Shown here: positions 9,452 to 17,991 of the stretch, in pieces
How positions within the stretch are numbered: the first letter of the stretch is position 1
How the letters are laid out: each line of letters opens with the position of its first letter
Assembly (NCBI RefSeq): GCF_014161445.1
Contig: NZ_JABBXA010000006.1
Location: forward strand, 124,001 to 188,000
Source: Microbispora sp. H13382
GTDB taxonomy: Bacteria > Actinomycetota > Actinomycetes > Streptosporangiales > Streptosporangiaceae
Reading direction: 5' to 3'
Length of the DNA: 64,000 bases
Notes under the pieces: generated by a model
The model's database searches: none
What the model saw: only the letters and a program-made list of their open reading frames with translations
What the model was told of the DNA's origin: nothing
Position numbers and translations under genes: made by a program

Positions 9452-10384
9452 CTACTGCCGGCCGAAGTCCTGGGTCCAGTACGCGCCGGAAGCCACGTAC
9501 CCGACCCCGATGTCGGTGTAGTTGCAGTTGAGGATGTTCTGCCGGTGCCCGGGGCTGTTCATCCAGCCCTGCACCACCGCCTGGGCCGTGCCGTAGCCCT
9601 TGGCGATGTTCTCCGCCGCCGCCCGCCAGGTGTAACCGGCGGCCGTGATGCGGTCGGCGAAGGAGCGGCCGTCCTTCGAGGTGTGGTCGAAGTAGTTCTT
9701 CGCGGACATGTCAGCCGAGTGGGCGTACGCGGCGGCGCGGAGCCGCGCGTCGTGCTTCAGCGGGCCGCAGCCCGCCTTGGCCCGCTCGAGGTTGGTGAGG
9801 CGCACGACCTCGTTCTCGACGGCGGTGCCCACGGCCGAGCCACTCGTGGGAGAGGCGCTGGGAGTGGCGGAGGCGGGGGCGCTCGTGGTGGGGACTGCGG
9901 AGGGGCTCGTGGTGGGGACTGCGGAGGGACTCGCGGCGGGGACCGCGGAGGGGCTCGCCGTGGGGACGGCGGTGGGTGCCGGGGAAGCGGTGGCCGAGGG
10001 AACGGGAGTGGGGACGTCACAGTCGAGGCGCACCGGCCTCGACCGTGACACGTGGCCGCGGTAGTCCGTGACCACGCTGTAGTACGCACCGTCCACACAG
10101 GTCAGGGCGACGACGACACGCGCGTTCCTGACCACCTTGGAGCCGCTCTTGACCACGCGGTCGGGGCCGGGCCTGCTGCTCACGAGCCGGACGCGGAAAC
10201 GGGCGTCGTCGACGCAGCCGGCCCGTGAGCCGGCCGCGCGAATCTTGCCGTCCAGGGCGACGTAGGGCTTCGCGGCGGCGACCCGGCAGCCCCTGTGCTG
10301 GGCCTCGGCCTGAGCGGGCGCGGCCGCCATGCCGACGGCCGCGACGCTTCCGAGACACAGGACCGCTCCGAGCGCTCTGTTCAC
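9452..10384 (-). CDS. Secreted CAP/SCP-domain protein with Pro/Ser/Ala linker
   Basis: Extracellular protein of the CAP superfamily (YkwD-like). A signal peptide (cleavage around APAQAEA) is followed by a Cys-containing N-terminal region, about 60 residues of Ala-Ser-Pro-Thr-Val repeats (SPSAVPTTSPSAVP units), then a C-terminal CAP domain. That domain has HSADMSAKNYFDHTSKDG, AAAENIAKGY, and WMNSPGHRQNIL followed by DIGVGY. I choose the GTG at 10384. The GGAGG box is only one base from the ATG at 10390 but seven bases from this GTG. Substrates of bacterial CAP proteins are largely unknown. Upstream sequence is AT-rich and probably holds the promoter. Confidence 0.9.
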   Translation of the reverse strand: MNRALGAVLCLGSVAAVGMAAAPAQAEAQHRGCRVAAAKPYVALDGKIRAAGSRAGCVDDARFRVRLVSSRPGPDRVVKSGSKVVRNARVVVALTCVDGAYYSVVTDYRGHVSRSRPVRLDCDVPTPVPSATASPAPTAVPTASPSAVPAASPSAVPTTSPSAVPTTSAPASATPSASPTSGSAVGTAVENEVVRLTNLERAKAGCGPLKHDARLRAAAYAHSADMSAKNYFDHTSKDGRSFADRITAAGYTWRAAAENIAKGYGTAQAVVQGWMNSPGHRQNILNCNYTDIGVGYVASGAYWTQDFGRQ

Positions 10385-10595
10385 GATCATTCCTCCAGTG
10401 GGGGTTAGACGCTGGGGAAGTCGTCATTATGGTGCGCAACAGACCGACATGTGGGGATAAATCGGTCAAAACCCGAAAGAATCTACCTTCTCTTAAACAT
10501 CCCTTATGCCGTATACAGACATCGATGTCGCATAATTCGCAGGTCAACGGCGTGATCGTCGAAGGCCCGCCTTGAGAGCCGCTTAAGGTCGTCCG

Positions 10596-10624
10596 GAGCC
10601 CGCCCCGGGGCTCGGGGCGGGCTC
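10596..10624 (-). terminator. Terminator of the symporter gene
   Basis: GAGCCCGCCCCG (10596-10607) and CGGGGCGGGCTC (10613-10624) form a perfect 12-bp stem with a 5-nt loop immediately past the stop of the minus-strand transporter. Confidence 0.7.
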
Positions 10625-10627
10625 GGC

Positions 10628-12052
10628 TCAGTCCTCGGTCCTGACCGCTTCGCCGTCCGCGGGCTGCCCGTCGTGCCGCCCGGCGGCCGCCGGGTCCGGG
10701 GTCCCGCCCGCACCGACGGCGGCGGCGAGGCGGTCGGCGGTCAGGTTGTATCTGAGGGTCATCAGCACGCCCACGAACGTGATCAGAGCGGGCACCGCGG
10801 TCACGCCGATCACCACCGCGACGAGGGCGGTGTCCGGCTGGGTCACCGGGTGCTCGGGATCGGAGGAGATGAAGCCTCCCGCGGTCAGCACCCAGCCGTA
10901 CGTGGTCGCCCCGAGCGCCGACACCGCGTTCTCCACCGCGGTCCACAGGCCCGTGAAGACCCCGCCCCTGCGCTCGCCGCTCACCACGCCGTCGTACGCG
11001 ATGACGTCGGCGAGCATGGAGAACTGCAGCAGTTGCAGGCCCGCGTAGCCGATGCCCACGATCATCACGCACAGGTGGGCGTACAGCGAGCCGAGCGCGG
11101 GCGTCGCGAGGATCAGCAGGGCGCCCGCGGTGAACAGCGATCCGGACAGGAGCATCGCGCCGCGCTTGTCGAGCTTGCGGGCCAGCCACACCCACAGCGG
11201 CATCGTGACCAGCATCGGCCCCACGAGGGCCGCGAAGAGCGTGGTGGTGGCGGAGGTGTCGTCCAGCGCGTAGGCGGCGAAGTAGGGCGCCCCGGCCAGC
11301 ATCACGCCCGCCCCCAGCGTCTGCGCGGAGCTGAGCCCGAGCAGCCACATGAACGGCTTGCTCGTGCGGGCGGCGGAAAGCTGCTCCCGCAGCGTGCCCT
11401 CGGACTTCTGCTGGCCGGTGAAAGGGGCGCGGGCGGTGCCGAAGAACGATCCCAGCATCGAGACGAGCAGGATCACGCCGAAGACGACGCCCATGGTGCG
11501 GTACCCGTCGGCCGTCTCGCCGGCGATCGTCGGCGCGAGGATGCCGCTCATCGCGATCGCGATCGCGATGAGCACCATGCGCCACTGCAGCAGCGAGGTC
11601 CGCTCGTGGTAGTCCGTGGTCATCTCCGCGGGCATCGCCTTGTACGGCACCTCGTACAGGGCGTAGCCGGTAGCGGCGGCGAGGAAGGCGACGCCCACGT
11701 ACAGGCCGGCGGTCATGCCGGTGAGCGGCGGCCCGGCGAACATCAGGGCGAACGACACCGGCAGCACCACGGCGCCCGCGAGCAGCCAGGGCCGGCGTGG
11801 TCCCCAGCGCGAGACCGTGCGGTCCGACCACCGGCCGACCAGGGTGTTGGCCACCAGGTCCCAGGCCTTGGGCAGGAAGAGCACGACGCCCGCGAACGCG
11901 GCCGGCACCGCGAGCACGTTCGTCATGTAGAAGAGCAGCAGCAGCCCGGGGATCGTGGAGAAGTTGGCCGTGCAGAACGAGCCGACGGCGTACCCGAGGC
12001 GAACCCCCAGGGGGACCTTCGACGGGGAGGGCGTCGCCGCGGTGGAGACCAT
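10628..12052 (-). CDS. GPH-type sugar:cation symporter (MFS)
   Basis: About 474-residue, 12-helix transporter of the glycoside-pentoside-hexuronide:cation symporter (MelB/LacS) family. Evidence is the N-terminal VRLGYAVGSFCTANF helix, the cytoplasmic motif LPKAWDLVANTLVGRWSDRT and the later YEVPYKAMPAEMT segment. Substrate is probably a glycoside or pentoside but cannot be told from sequence. The frame opens with a TTG at 12073. The ATG at 12052 (MVSTAATPSPSK) is the more likely start, and neither has a clear ribosome-binding site. No glycosidase is adjacent. Confidence 0.88.
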   Translation of the reverse strand: MVSTAATPSPSKVPLGVRLGYAVGSFCTANFSTIPGLLLLFYMTNVLAVPAAFAGVVLFLPKAWDLVANTLVGRWSDRTVSRWGPRRPWLLAGAVVLPVSFALMFAGPPLTGMTAGLYVGVAFLAAATGYALYEVPYKAMPAEMTTDYHERTSLLQWRMVLIAIAIAMSGILAPTIAGETADGYRTMGVVFGVILLVSMLGSFFGTARAPFTGQQKSEGTLREQLSAARTSKPFMWLLGLSSAQTLGAGVMLAGAPYFAAYALDDTSATTTLFAALVGPMLVTMPLWVWLARKLDKRGAMLLSGSLFTAGALLILATPALGSLYAHLCVMIVGIGYAGLQLLQFSMLADVIAYDGVVSGERRGGVFTGLWTAVENAVSALGATTYGWVLTAGGFISSDPEHPVTQPDTALVAVVIGVTAVPALITFVGVLMTLRYNLTADRLAAAVGAGGTPDPAAAGRHDGQPADGEAVRTED

Positions 12053-12128
12053 GGCGCCATTCAAGCCGAGCAAGCGCCTGTTCGGAAGGACCGTCCCGCA
12101 ACGGTTCGGCCGCTGCGTGATCTCCCCT

Positions 12129-12160
12129 CGATCTCCGCCGGAACGCGCCGGCGGAGATCG
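12129..12160 (-). terminator. Terminator of the SseB-like gene
   Basis: CGATCTCCGCCGG (12129-12141) and CCGGCGGAGATCG (12148-12160) make a perfect 13-bp hairpin with a 6-nt loop, 17 bases past the stop of the minus-strand gene at 12177. Confidence 0.7.
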
Positions 12161-12176
12161 GAGAGGAACCGGGCGA

Positions 12177-13067
12177 TCAGTCGCGCACGTCGGGACAGAC
12201 GACGTGGGCGCCGATCTCGATCAACCGGCGTTCCGTGTGGGCGTCGGCGACCCGGGCCATGAGCACCGGCGCCTCGCTGGCCGCCAGTTGCGGCAGCCGG
12301 GCGCGCACCCGCCGGTGCAGGTCCTTGACGATGTCGTCGGCTCCGAGGGTGTGCACCTTGACGTGCAGCATGATCCCCCACAGCCCCGCCGCCGTCCGCG
12401 ACTCGGAGATCCACACGTGGTGGATGTGGGGGTATTCGGGCAGCAGCTCGGCGACCGCCACCCGAAGCGCCGGCAGGATCGGATGGCGCGTCCTCCGGTA
12501 GCCAGGGTCCACCACCTGCATCGCCCCCGACAGGTGCTGGCGAGGGGCGGGGACCCACTGCGCGGGCAGCGCGGCGGGCGCCGCCGGCACCGGGGCGGGC
12601 GCGGGCGGCGGGGGAGGAGCCTGCCTGCCGACCTGTGCGCGGGTCACGGTCGCCATCGCCCCGGTGGCGTACGCCGTCGGGGCGGCCGTGCCCATGGCCG
12701 ACAACGCGGGAGTGGGACCGGTGCGGGTCTCCTCCAGATAGCGCCGCAGGTCGTCGATCGGCACGGCGGCGGCCGCGGGACCGGCCGCGTCGATCACGAT
12801 CTCGCGCACGCCCGTGACGCGCTGGATGTCGAGGACGGTGTCGGCGTCGCACGCCGACAACGAGTGGCTGCCACGGTGCCGGGCGTAGGTCGCCGGTCCC
12901 GTGTAGCCCAACAGAACACGCTCGCCGTTCTGCGTCGTGCCGAGCACCACGGAGCGGTCGGGACGGACCGCCACCAGGATGCCCCACTCCGCGAGGGCCG
13001 CCAGGAGTTGCCGGGGGCTGCCATGCCGCGCGAGAACGTCGCCCAGGGAGGGGTTCCCGATGCTCAT
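12177..13067 (-). CDS. Uncharacterised protein with SseB-like N terminus
   Basis: A 296-residue protein I recognise only loosely. The N-terminal 120 residues (ILVAVRPDRSVVLGT, YTGPATYARH, VIDAAGPAAAAVPIDDLRRYL) resemble the SseB/enhanced-serine-sensitivity fold of many actinomycete hypotheticals. A Pro/Ala-rich linker (about 150-175, PPPPPAPAPVPAAP) leads to a second compact domain with alternating hydrophobic strands (HVWISESRTAAGLWGIMLHVKVHT). No signal peptide or membrane segment. Function unknown. It is divergent from serA and SseB proteins have been linked to serine phenotypes, but that link is speculative. Confidence 0.65.
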   Translation of the reverse strand: MSIGNPSLGDVLARHGSPRQLLAALAEWGILVAVRPDRSVVLGTTQNGERVLLGYTGPATYARHRGSHSLSACDADTVLDIQRVTGVREIVIDAAGPAAAAVPIDDLRRYLEETRTGPTPALSAMGTAAPTAYATGAMATVTRAQVGRQAPPPPPAPAPVPAAPAALPAQWVPAPRQHLSGAMQVVDPGYRRTRHPILPALRVAVAELLPEYPHIHHVWISESRTAAGLWGIMLHVKVHTLGADDIVKDLHRRVRARLPQLAASEAPVLMARVADAHTERRLIEIGAHVVCPDVRD

Positions 13068-13461
13068 AGCCTGAACGATAGGGACTGGACCATGGCGAAT
13101 CAGGCTAATCCCGAAGATTAGGTGCGATCAATACCAAGATGGCGACAGTCCGTATGGGATCACGGTCGCCGGGGTACATCGACCGACTGTGCCCGCACGT
13201 GAGCGAGCCTCACGCACCCCCCGCGTCCCGGCAGTCTCTCCGCGTTGTTCTCCGAATCCCCAGGGCGCCGGCCGCGCGGGCCGTACGGGGCCGCGGAGGA
13301 GGCCGACGAGGCGCTGCGCGATCTGAGACCGGGTCGTCGCGTCGCCGCGACACCGCCGTGACCTTGGATATCTCGTATGCCGGGCGCTCGTGAGAGCTTT
13401 CACAAGGCCCGGATAGACTCACGTCGTCCGCGCTGTCGCACTTCACGAAGGACTCAACCCA
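13068..13461. other. 394-base intergenic region before serA
   Basis: No convincing gene. It holds the divergent promoters of the SseB-like gene and serA. Visible elements are GTGAG/CTCAC around 13200-13214, a near-palindrome GTGAGAGCTTTCAC at 13390-13403 and a TAGACT -10-like hexamer at 13414-13419. The serA start is preceded by GAAGGACT. Short open frames on both strands here lack ribosome-binding sites and look non-coding. Confidence 0.5.
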
Positions 13462-15051
13462 GTGAACAAGCCCGTCGTACTTGTCGCAGAAGAGCTCTCA
13501 GAAGCGGGTCTCGCCGTGCTCGGCGCGGATTTCGAGGTCCGGCACACCGACGGCGCCGACAGGTCGCAGCTGCTGCCCGCCCTCGCCGACGTGGACGCTC
13601 TGATCGTGCGCAGCGCCACCCAGGTCGACGCCGAGGCCGTCGCCGCGGCGCCCAAGCTGCGCGTCGTCGCCCGCGCCGGCGTGGGCCTGGACAACGTCGA
13701 CGTCGAGGCCGCCACCAAGGCCGGCGTCATGGTCGTCAACGCCCCGACGTCCAACATCACCAGCGCCGCCGAGCACACGGTCGCGCTGATCCTCGCCAGC
13801 GCCCGCAACGTCGCCCAGGCGCACTCCGCGCTGAAGGGCGGCGAGTGGAAGCGCTCGAAGTACACCGGCGTCGAGCTCGACGAGAAGGTCGTCGGCATTC
13901 TCGGCCTCGGCAAGATCGGCCAGCTCGTCGCGCAGCGCCTGCAGCCGTTCGGCGTCGAGCTCATCGCGTACGACCCCTACCTGCAGCCGGCCCGCGCGGC
14001 GGCCATGGGCGTCCGCCTGGCCTCGCTGGAGGAGGTGCTCCAGCAGGCCGACTTCATCACGGTCCACCTGCCGAAGTCGAAGGAGACCGTCGGTCTCATC
14101 GGCGACCGCGAGCTGCACATGGTCAAGCCGACCGTGCGGCTGATCAACGTCGCCCGCGGCGGGATCATCGACGAGAACGCCCTCTACTCCGCCCTCAAGG
14201 AGGGCCGCGTCGCCGGCGCCGGCATCGACGTCTTCGCCAAGGAGCCCTGCACCGACAGCCCGCTGTTCGAGTTCGACCAGGTCGTGGCGACGCCGCACCT
14301 CGGCGCCTCCACCCACGAGGCCCAGGAGAAGGCCGGCACCCAGGTCGCCCGCAGCGTCAAGCTGGCGCTCGCCGGCGAGTTCGTGCCCGACGCGGTGAAC
14401 GTCCAGGGCGGCGCGGTCGCCGAGGACGTCAAGCCGGGCCTGCCGCTCACCGAGAAGCTGGGCCGCATCTTCACCGCGCTCGCGGGCGAGGTGGCCACCC
14501 GCCTGGTCGTCGAGGTCCGCGGTGAGATCTCGGCGCAGGACGTGCGGGTCCTGGAGCTGGCCGCGCTCAAGGGCGTCTTCACCGACGTCGTGGAGGACGC
14601 GGTGACCTACGTCAACGCGCCGCTGCTGGCCAAGGACCGCGGCGTCGTGGTCGAGCTGGTCACCAGCGCGGAGAGCCCCGACTGGCGCAACGTCGTCACG
14701 GTGCGCGGCGTGCTCGCCGACGGCCGTACGGTCTCGGTCTCCGGCACCCTGTCCGGTCCCCGGCAGATCACCAAGATCGTCGAGGTCAACGGCTTCGCGA
14801 TGGAGATCGAGCCGACCGAGCACCTGGCCTTCTTCACCTACGCCGACCGCCCCGGCATCGTCGGCATCGTGGGCCGCCTGCTCGGCGAGCACAGCGTGAA
14901 CATCGCCTCCATGCAGGTCTCCCGGGACGTGAAGGGCGGCAAGGCGCTCATCGCGCTGACCGTCGACACGGCGATCCCGTCCGACGTCGTCGAGCAGATC
15001 GCTGGGGAGATCGGCGCCGACAGCGGCCGCACGGTCGACCTGGAGGACTGA
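13462..15051 (+). CDS. serA: D-3-phosphoglycerate dehydrogenase
   Basis: First enzyme of the phosphorylated serine pathway, oxidising 3-phosphoglycerate with NAD+. 529 residues, the long (type I) form of actinobacteria. Substrate domain and Rossmann domain carry GLGKIG near 150, catalytic Arg in NVARGG near 233 and His in TPHLGAST near 278. An intervening ASB domain follows, then a C-terminal ACT domain (about 455-525, FFTYADRPGIVGIVGRLLGEHSVNIASM). The start GTG has a GAAGGACT site. A rho-independent-like hairpin follows. Confidence 0.97.
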   Translation: MNKPVVLVAEELSEAGLAVLGADFEVRHTDGADRSQLLPALADVDALIVRSATQVDAEAVAAAPKLRVVARAGVGLDNVDVEAATKAGVMVVNAPTSNITSAAEHTVALILASARNVAQAHSALKGGEWKRSKYTGVELDEKVVGILGLGKIGQLVAQRLQPFGVELIAYDPYLQPARAAAMGVRLASLEEVLQQADFITVHLPKSKETVGLIGDRELHMVKPTVRLINVARGGIIDENALYSALKEGRVAGAGIDVFAKEPCTDSPLFEFDQVVATPHLGASTHEAQEKAGTQVARSVKLALAGEFVPDAVNVQGGAVAEDVKPGLPLTEKLGRIFTALAGEVATRLVVEVRGEISAQDVRVLELAALKGVFTDVVEDAVTYVNAPLLAKDRGVVVELVTSAESPDWRNVVTVRGVLADGRTVSVSGTLSGPRQITKIVEVNGFAMEIEPTEHLAFFTYADRPGIVGIVGRLLGEHSVNIASMQVSRDVKGGKALIALTVDTAIPSDVVEQIAGEIGADSGRTVDLED

Positions 15052-15072
15052 CACCGGGAACCCGCTCACCGG

Positions 15073-15108
15073 ACGGCCCGGCGCCCTGCGCGCCGGGCCG
15101 TTCTGTTG
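15073..15108 (+). terminator. serA terminator
   Basis: ACGGCCCGGCGC (15073-15084) and GCGCCGGGCCGT (15090-15101) form a perfect 12-bp stem with a 5-nt loop, followed by a T-rich TCTGTTG tail. Confidence 0.8.
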
Positions 15109-15374
15109 TCCCGGCCGACGGACGGCGTCTCACCAAGTGAGATACTAGGTCGTCCTACGAGATTGTGGGGTAGTCTTGCGATGACGAGGCGCCCCGCACT
15201 TCTACCTGCCGCGACGGGGCCTGATCAGGGCAGGCCGGCCCGTCGCGGAGCGCCGCGCCGCCGGCCTTCGGCTCGCTCGTGACGCGTGACCCGCGTTCCA
15301 CCGGCGGCCGACGTTCCCGGATCCGCGCGAGCGGGTCCGCTCTCAGCATTCCTCCGTCAAGAGAGAGAATCGCC
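15109..15374. other. Intergenic leader with TCTC/GAGA palindrome
   Basis: The gene-free stretch after serA. It contains the perfect palindrome TCTCAC-CAA-GTGAGA (15128-15142), matching the TCTC-N7-GAGA pattern found at ndgR-leuC and cimA, and then a TAGTCT -10-like hexamer near 15171. About 200 bases of GC-rich leader follow before the micro-gene at 15375. No larger ORF is supported. Confidence 0.5.
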
Positions 15375-15485
15375 ATGTACGACATGTATCCCTGGGGTCG
15401 TTCCGAAGACGCTGAGAACGAGGCGGCCGAGGCCCTGCAGATCGCGCTCGACCGCCGTGACAACGGGGGCGCTCCGCAGCGCTGA
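15375..15485 (+). CDS. 36-residue acidic micro-protein (MYDMYPWG...)
   Basis: A small frame starting at ATG 15375 after a purine-rich GAGAGAGA stretch. The product begins MYDMYPWGRSEDAENEA and ends in a helical, charged stretch with ALQIALDRRDNGG. The aromatic N terminus and clean amphipathic helix look selected, not random, and I have the impression that similar tiny proteins occur in related actinomycetes. I cannot confirm that here. It sits 42 bases before a ROK regulator on the same strand, so the two may be co-transcribed. Function unknown. Confidence 0.5.
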   Translation: MYDMYPWGRSEDAENEAAEALQIALDRRDNGGAPQR

Positions 15486-15527
15486 CCCCGGCGGGACCGG
15501 CGGATGTGATGTGCCAATCTTGATGGC

Positions 15528-16724
15528 GTGGTGAGCATCGGCGGTGGGGCCGCGAACACGACCAGCCTGCTCCGGCTGATCAACCAGCGGGCGGTGTTCA
15601 CCGAGATCTTCCGCCTCGGTAAGGCCTCGCGCCCCGAGCTCGCCCAGGTGACGGGACTGTCCAAGCCGACGATCTCGATGGCGCTGGCCGACCTGGAGCG
15701 TGCCAGGCTCGTCCGTCCGGTCGGGCTGCGCACCGGCGGCGCCGGCCGTGCCGCGCTGCTCTACGAGATCAGGCCGGAGGCGGGCTGGGTGCTCGCCGCC
15801 GACCTCGGCCGCACCACCGTGCGGCTCGCGCTCGCCGACCTCGTGGGCGACGTCGTGGCGCGTGGGCAGGAGCCGTCGCGGGCGCACTCCTACGAGAGTG
15901 CGCGCGAGCAACTGGTGCGTATGGCGGCCGAGCTCGTCGCGGAGGCCGGCCTGCAGCCCGGTGACGTCACCGTCACCGTTTTCGGCACCCCCGGGATCCA
16001 CGACAAGGAGAGCGGGGCGCTGCGGCTCGCGCCGAATCTGCCGGGCTGGGAACGCCCCGGCGCGGTGGACGCGCTGGCCGGTGTCACGGGCTCGCCGTAC
16101 ACGGTGGAGAACGACGTCGACCTCGCGGCCGTGGGAGAGGGCGCCTACGGCCTGGGCAAGGGGATCTCCCACTTCGTCCTCGTGTCCATCGGGACGGGCG
16201 TCGGCATGGGCGTGGTCATCGACGGCGGTCTCTACCGGGGCGCCCGGGGAGCGGCCGGCGAGATCTCGTACCTGCCGGTGGGCGAGGACGTCCCCGGTCT
16301 CGACCGCAGGCGTGGCATGTTCGAGTCGGTGGCCTCCGCCGACGGCGTCGTCGCGGCGGCGGCACGTCTCGGCATGACGGCGGCCACGGCCAAGGAGGTC
16401 TTCGACGCCGCGCGCGGCGGTGACACGGTCGCGCGCGCGGTGGTGGCGGCCGAGGCCGACCACGTCGCGCGCGCCCTCGCCGGGGTGATCGCCGTGCTCG
16501 ATCCCGAGCTGGTCGTGCTCGGCGGCGGCATCGGCGCGCAGGCCGGCGACCTGCTCGCCGGTCCGGTGGCGGAGCGGCTGCGGACGCTGGTGGCCCTCAC
16601 GCCGCCGCGGATCGAGGTGTCCGCGCTCGGGGCGGACGCCGTGATCCTCGGGGCGCTGGCGGTCGGGCTGTCGACGGCGCGCGACCTCGTTTTCGAGCGT
16701 GCCGTCGCGGCGGGACCCGCCTGA
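15528..16724 (+). CDS. ROK-family transcriptional regulator
   Basis: 398 residues. The N-terminal winged helix-turn-helix (about 25-75, ELAQVTGLSKPTISMALADLERARLV) is followed by the ROK sugar-kinase-like fold with the phosphate loop DLGRTTVRLALADL and a GxGTGVGMGVVIDGG segment. The usual ROK zinc motif (Cys-x-Cys-Gly...Cys) is absent; the equivalent region reads PVGEDVPGLDRRRG. This suggests regulation without a kinase-type zinc site. Targets are probably carbohydrate genes, but none is adjacent. Start GTG at 15528 or the next codon at 15531. Confidence 0.88.
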   Translation: MVSIGGGAANTTSLLRLINQRAVFTEIFRLGKASRPELAQVTGLSKPTISMALADLERARLVRPVGLRTGGAGRAALLYEIRPEAGWVLAADLGRTTVRLALADLVGDVVARGQEPSRAHSYESAREQLVRMAAELVAEAGLQPGDVTVTVFGTPGIHDKESGALRLAPNLPGWERPGAVDALAGVTGSPYTVENDVDLAAVGEGAYGLGKGISHFVLVSIGTGVGMGVVIDGGLYRGARGAAGEISYLPVGEDVPGLDRRRGMFESVASADGVVAAAARLGMTAATAKEVFDAARGGDTVARAVVAAEADHVARALAGVIAVLDPELVVLGGGIGAQAGDLLAGPVAERLRTLVALTPPRIEVSALGADAVILGALAVGLSTARDLVFERAVAAGPA

Positions 16725-16757
16725 CGAGCGCACTTGCCCGGACATGGACCGAATGGT

Positions 16758-16776
16758 GAGATCGTGTTTCGATCTC
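16758..16776 (+). promoter_or_regulatory. Inverted repeat in the leuB promoter
   Basis: GAGATCG (16758-16764) and CGATCTC (16770-16776) form a perfect 7-bp inverted repeat with a 5-nt centre, located about 25-43 bases upstream of the leuB ATG. A TAAGGT -10-like hexamer follows at 16789-16794, seven bases from the ATG. The repeat overlaps the expected -35 region, so it is a candidate operator. The leuB transcript may be leaderless. Confidence 0.5.
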
Positions 16777-16800
16777 CGAGACAACCGGTAAGGTACACGC

Positions 16801-17847
16801 ATGGAGTCGAGCAACATCCGCCTGGCAGTGATCCCCGGTGACGGTATCGGCACCGAGGTCGTCGCCGAAGGCCTCAAGGTCCTCAACGCCGCGGGCGTCA
16901 AGTCCGAGACCACCGAGTACGATCTCGGGGCCAGGCGTTACCACGCGACAGGGCAGACGCTTCCCGACGAGGTCCTCGACGAGCTGCGCGGCTACGACGC
17001 GATCCTGCTGGGCGCCGTCGGCGACCCGAGCGTGCCGCCCGGCATCCTGGAGCGCGAGCTGCTGCTGCGCCTGCGCTTCGAGCTCGACCACTACGTGAAC
17101 CTCCGTCCGGTCAAGCTCTTCCCCGGCGTGACGACTCCGCTCGGGGAGGCCCGCCCCGAGGACATCGACATGATCGTCGTCCGTGAGGGCACCGAGGGCC
17201 CGTACGCCGGCGCCGGCGGCGTGATGCGCCGCGGCACGCCGCATGAGATCGCCACCCAGGAGTCGTTCAACACGGCGTACGGCGTCGAGCGCGTCGCGCG
17301 CTACGCCTTCGAGAAGGCCCTGAGCCGGCCGCGCCGCAAGCTGACGCTGGTCCACAAGACCAATGTGCTGACGTTCGCCGGCGACCTGTGGGCGCGCACC
17401 GTTGACCGGCTCAGCGTGGAGTTCCCCGAGGTCGAGACCGACTACTGCCACGTCGACGCCGCCTCCATGTTCTTCATCACCCAGCCGCAGCGGTTCGACG
17501 TGATCGTCACCGACAACCTGTTCGGCGACATCCTGACCGACATCGGCGCGGCGGTCGCCGGCGGCATCGGCCTGGCGGCCAGCGGCAACGTCAACCCGGC
17601 CCGCACGGCGCCGTCCATGTTCGAGCCCGTCCACGGCAGCGCGCCGGACATCGCGGGCCAGGGCAAGGCCGACCCGACCGCCACGATCCTGTCGGTCGCC
17701 ATGCTCCTCGACCACCTCGGCCACGCCGAGGCGTCGGCCCGCGTCGAGCAGGCCGTGGCCGACGACCTGATCGAGCGCCAGAGCGCGTGGACCGCGCGCT
17801 CCACCCGCGAGATCGGCGACGACATCGCCGCCCGAGTAGCCGGCTGA
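16801..17847 (+). CDS. leuB: 3-isopropylmalate dehydrogenase
   Basis: NAD-dependent oxidative decarboxylation of 3-isopropylmalate (Leu) and, in the citramalate route, of 3-methylmalate to 2-oxobutyrate. 348 residues, the short actinobacterial form. Motifs are [10 protein letters not shown] at the N terminus, the substrate-binding [10 protein letters not shown] near 125, Lys/Tyr region KTNVLTFAG near 180, [10 protein letters not shown] near 236 and [15 protein letters not shown] near 280. It stands alone between the ROK gene and ilvE and is closed by a strong terminator. The possible operator is at 16758. Confidence 0.97.
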   Translation: MESSNIRLAVIPGDGIGTEVVAEGLKVLNAAGVKSETTEYDLGARRYHATGQTLPDEVLDELRGYDAILLGAVGDPSVPPGILERELLLRLRFELDHYVNLRPVKLFPGVTTPLGEARPEDIDMIVVREGTEGPYAGAGGVMRRGTPHEIATQESFNTAYGVERVARYAFEKALSRPRRKLTLVHKTNVLTFAGDLWARTVDRLSVEFPEVETDYCHVDAASMFFITQPQRFDVIVTDNLFGDILTDIGAAVAGGIGLAASGNVNPARTAPSMFEPVHGSAPDIAGQGKADPTATILSVAMLLDHLGHAEASARVEQAVADDLIERQSAWTARSTREIGDDIAARVAG

Positions 17848-17872
17848 TCCCGGCCGCTCATCCCGACCTCAC

Positions 17873-17911
17873 GCGCATGGCGGCCCGGTATGGGCCGCCA
17901 TGCGCTTTTTC
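17873..17911 (+). terminator. leuB rho-independent terminator
   Basis: GCGCATGGCGGCCC (17873-17886) and GGGCCGCCATGCGC (17892-17905) form a perfect 14-bp stem with a 5-nt loop, followed by TTTTTC. This is the clearest intrinsic terminator in the window. Confidence 0.92.
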
Positions 17912-17991
17912 ATACCTGCCGAATGCCCTAGTTTTCCCTTAGCCGTCTCGTCGCACAATTACTACGACGACGAAGAGAGAAGGACCTCGCC

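Noticed and set aside
10017..12101. A 694-codon minus-strand frame overlapping the symporter and CAP-protein genes
   Set aside because: Out-of-frame Arg/Gly/Pro-rich translation of two well-supported genes, crossing their terminator and promoter region.
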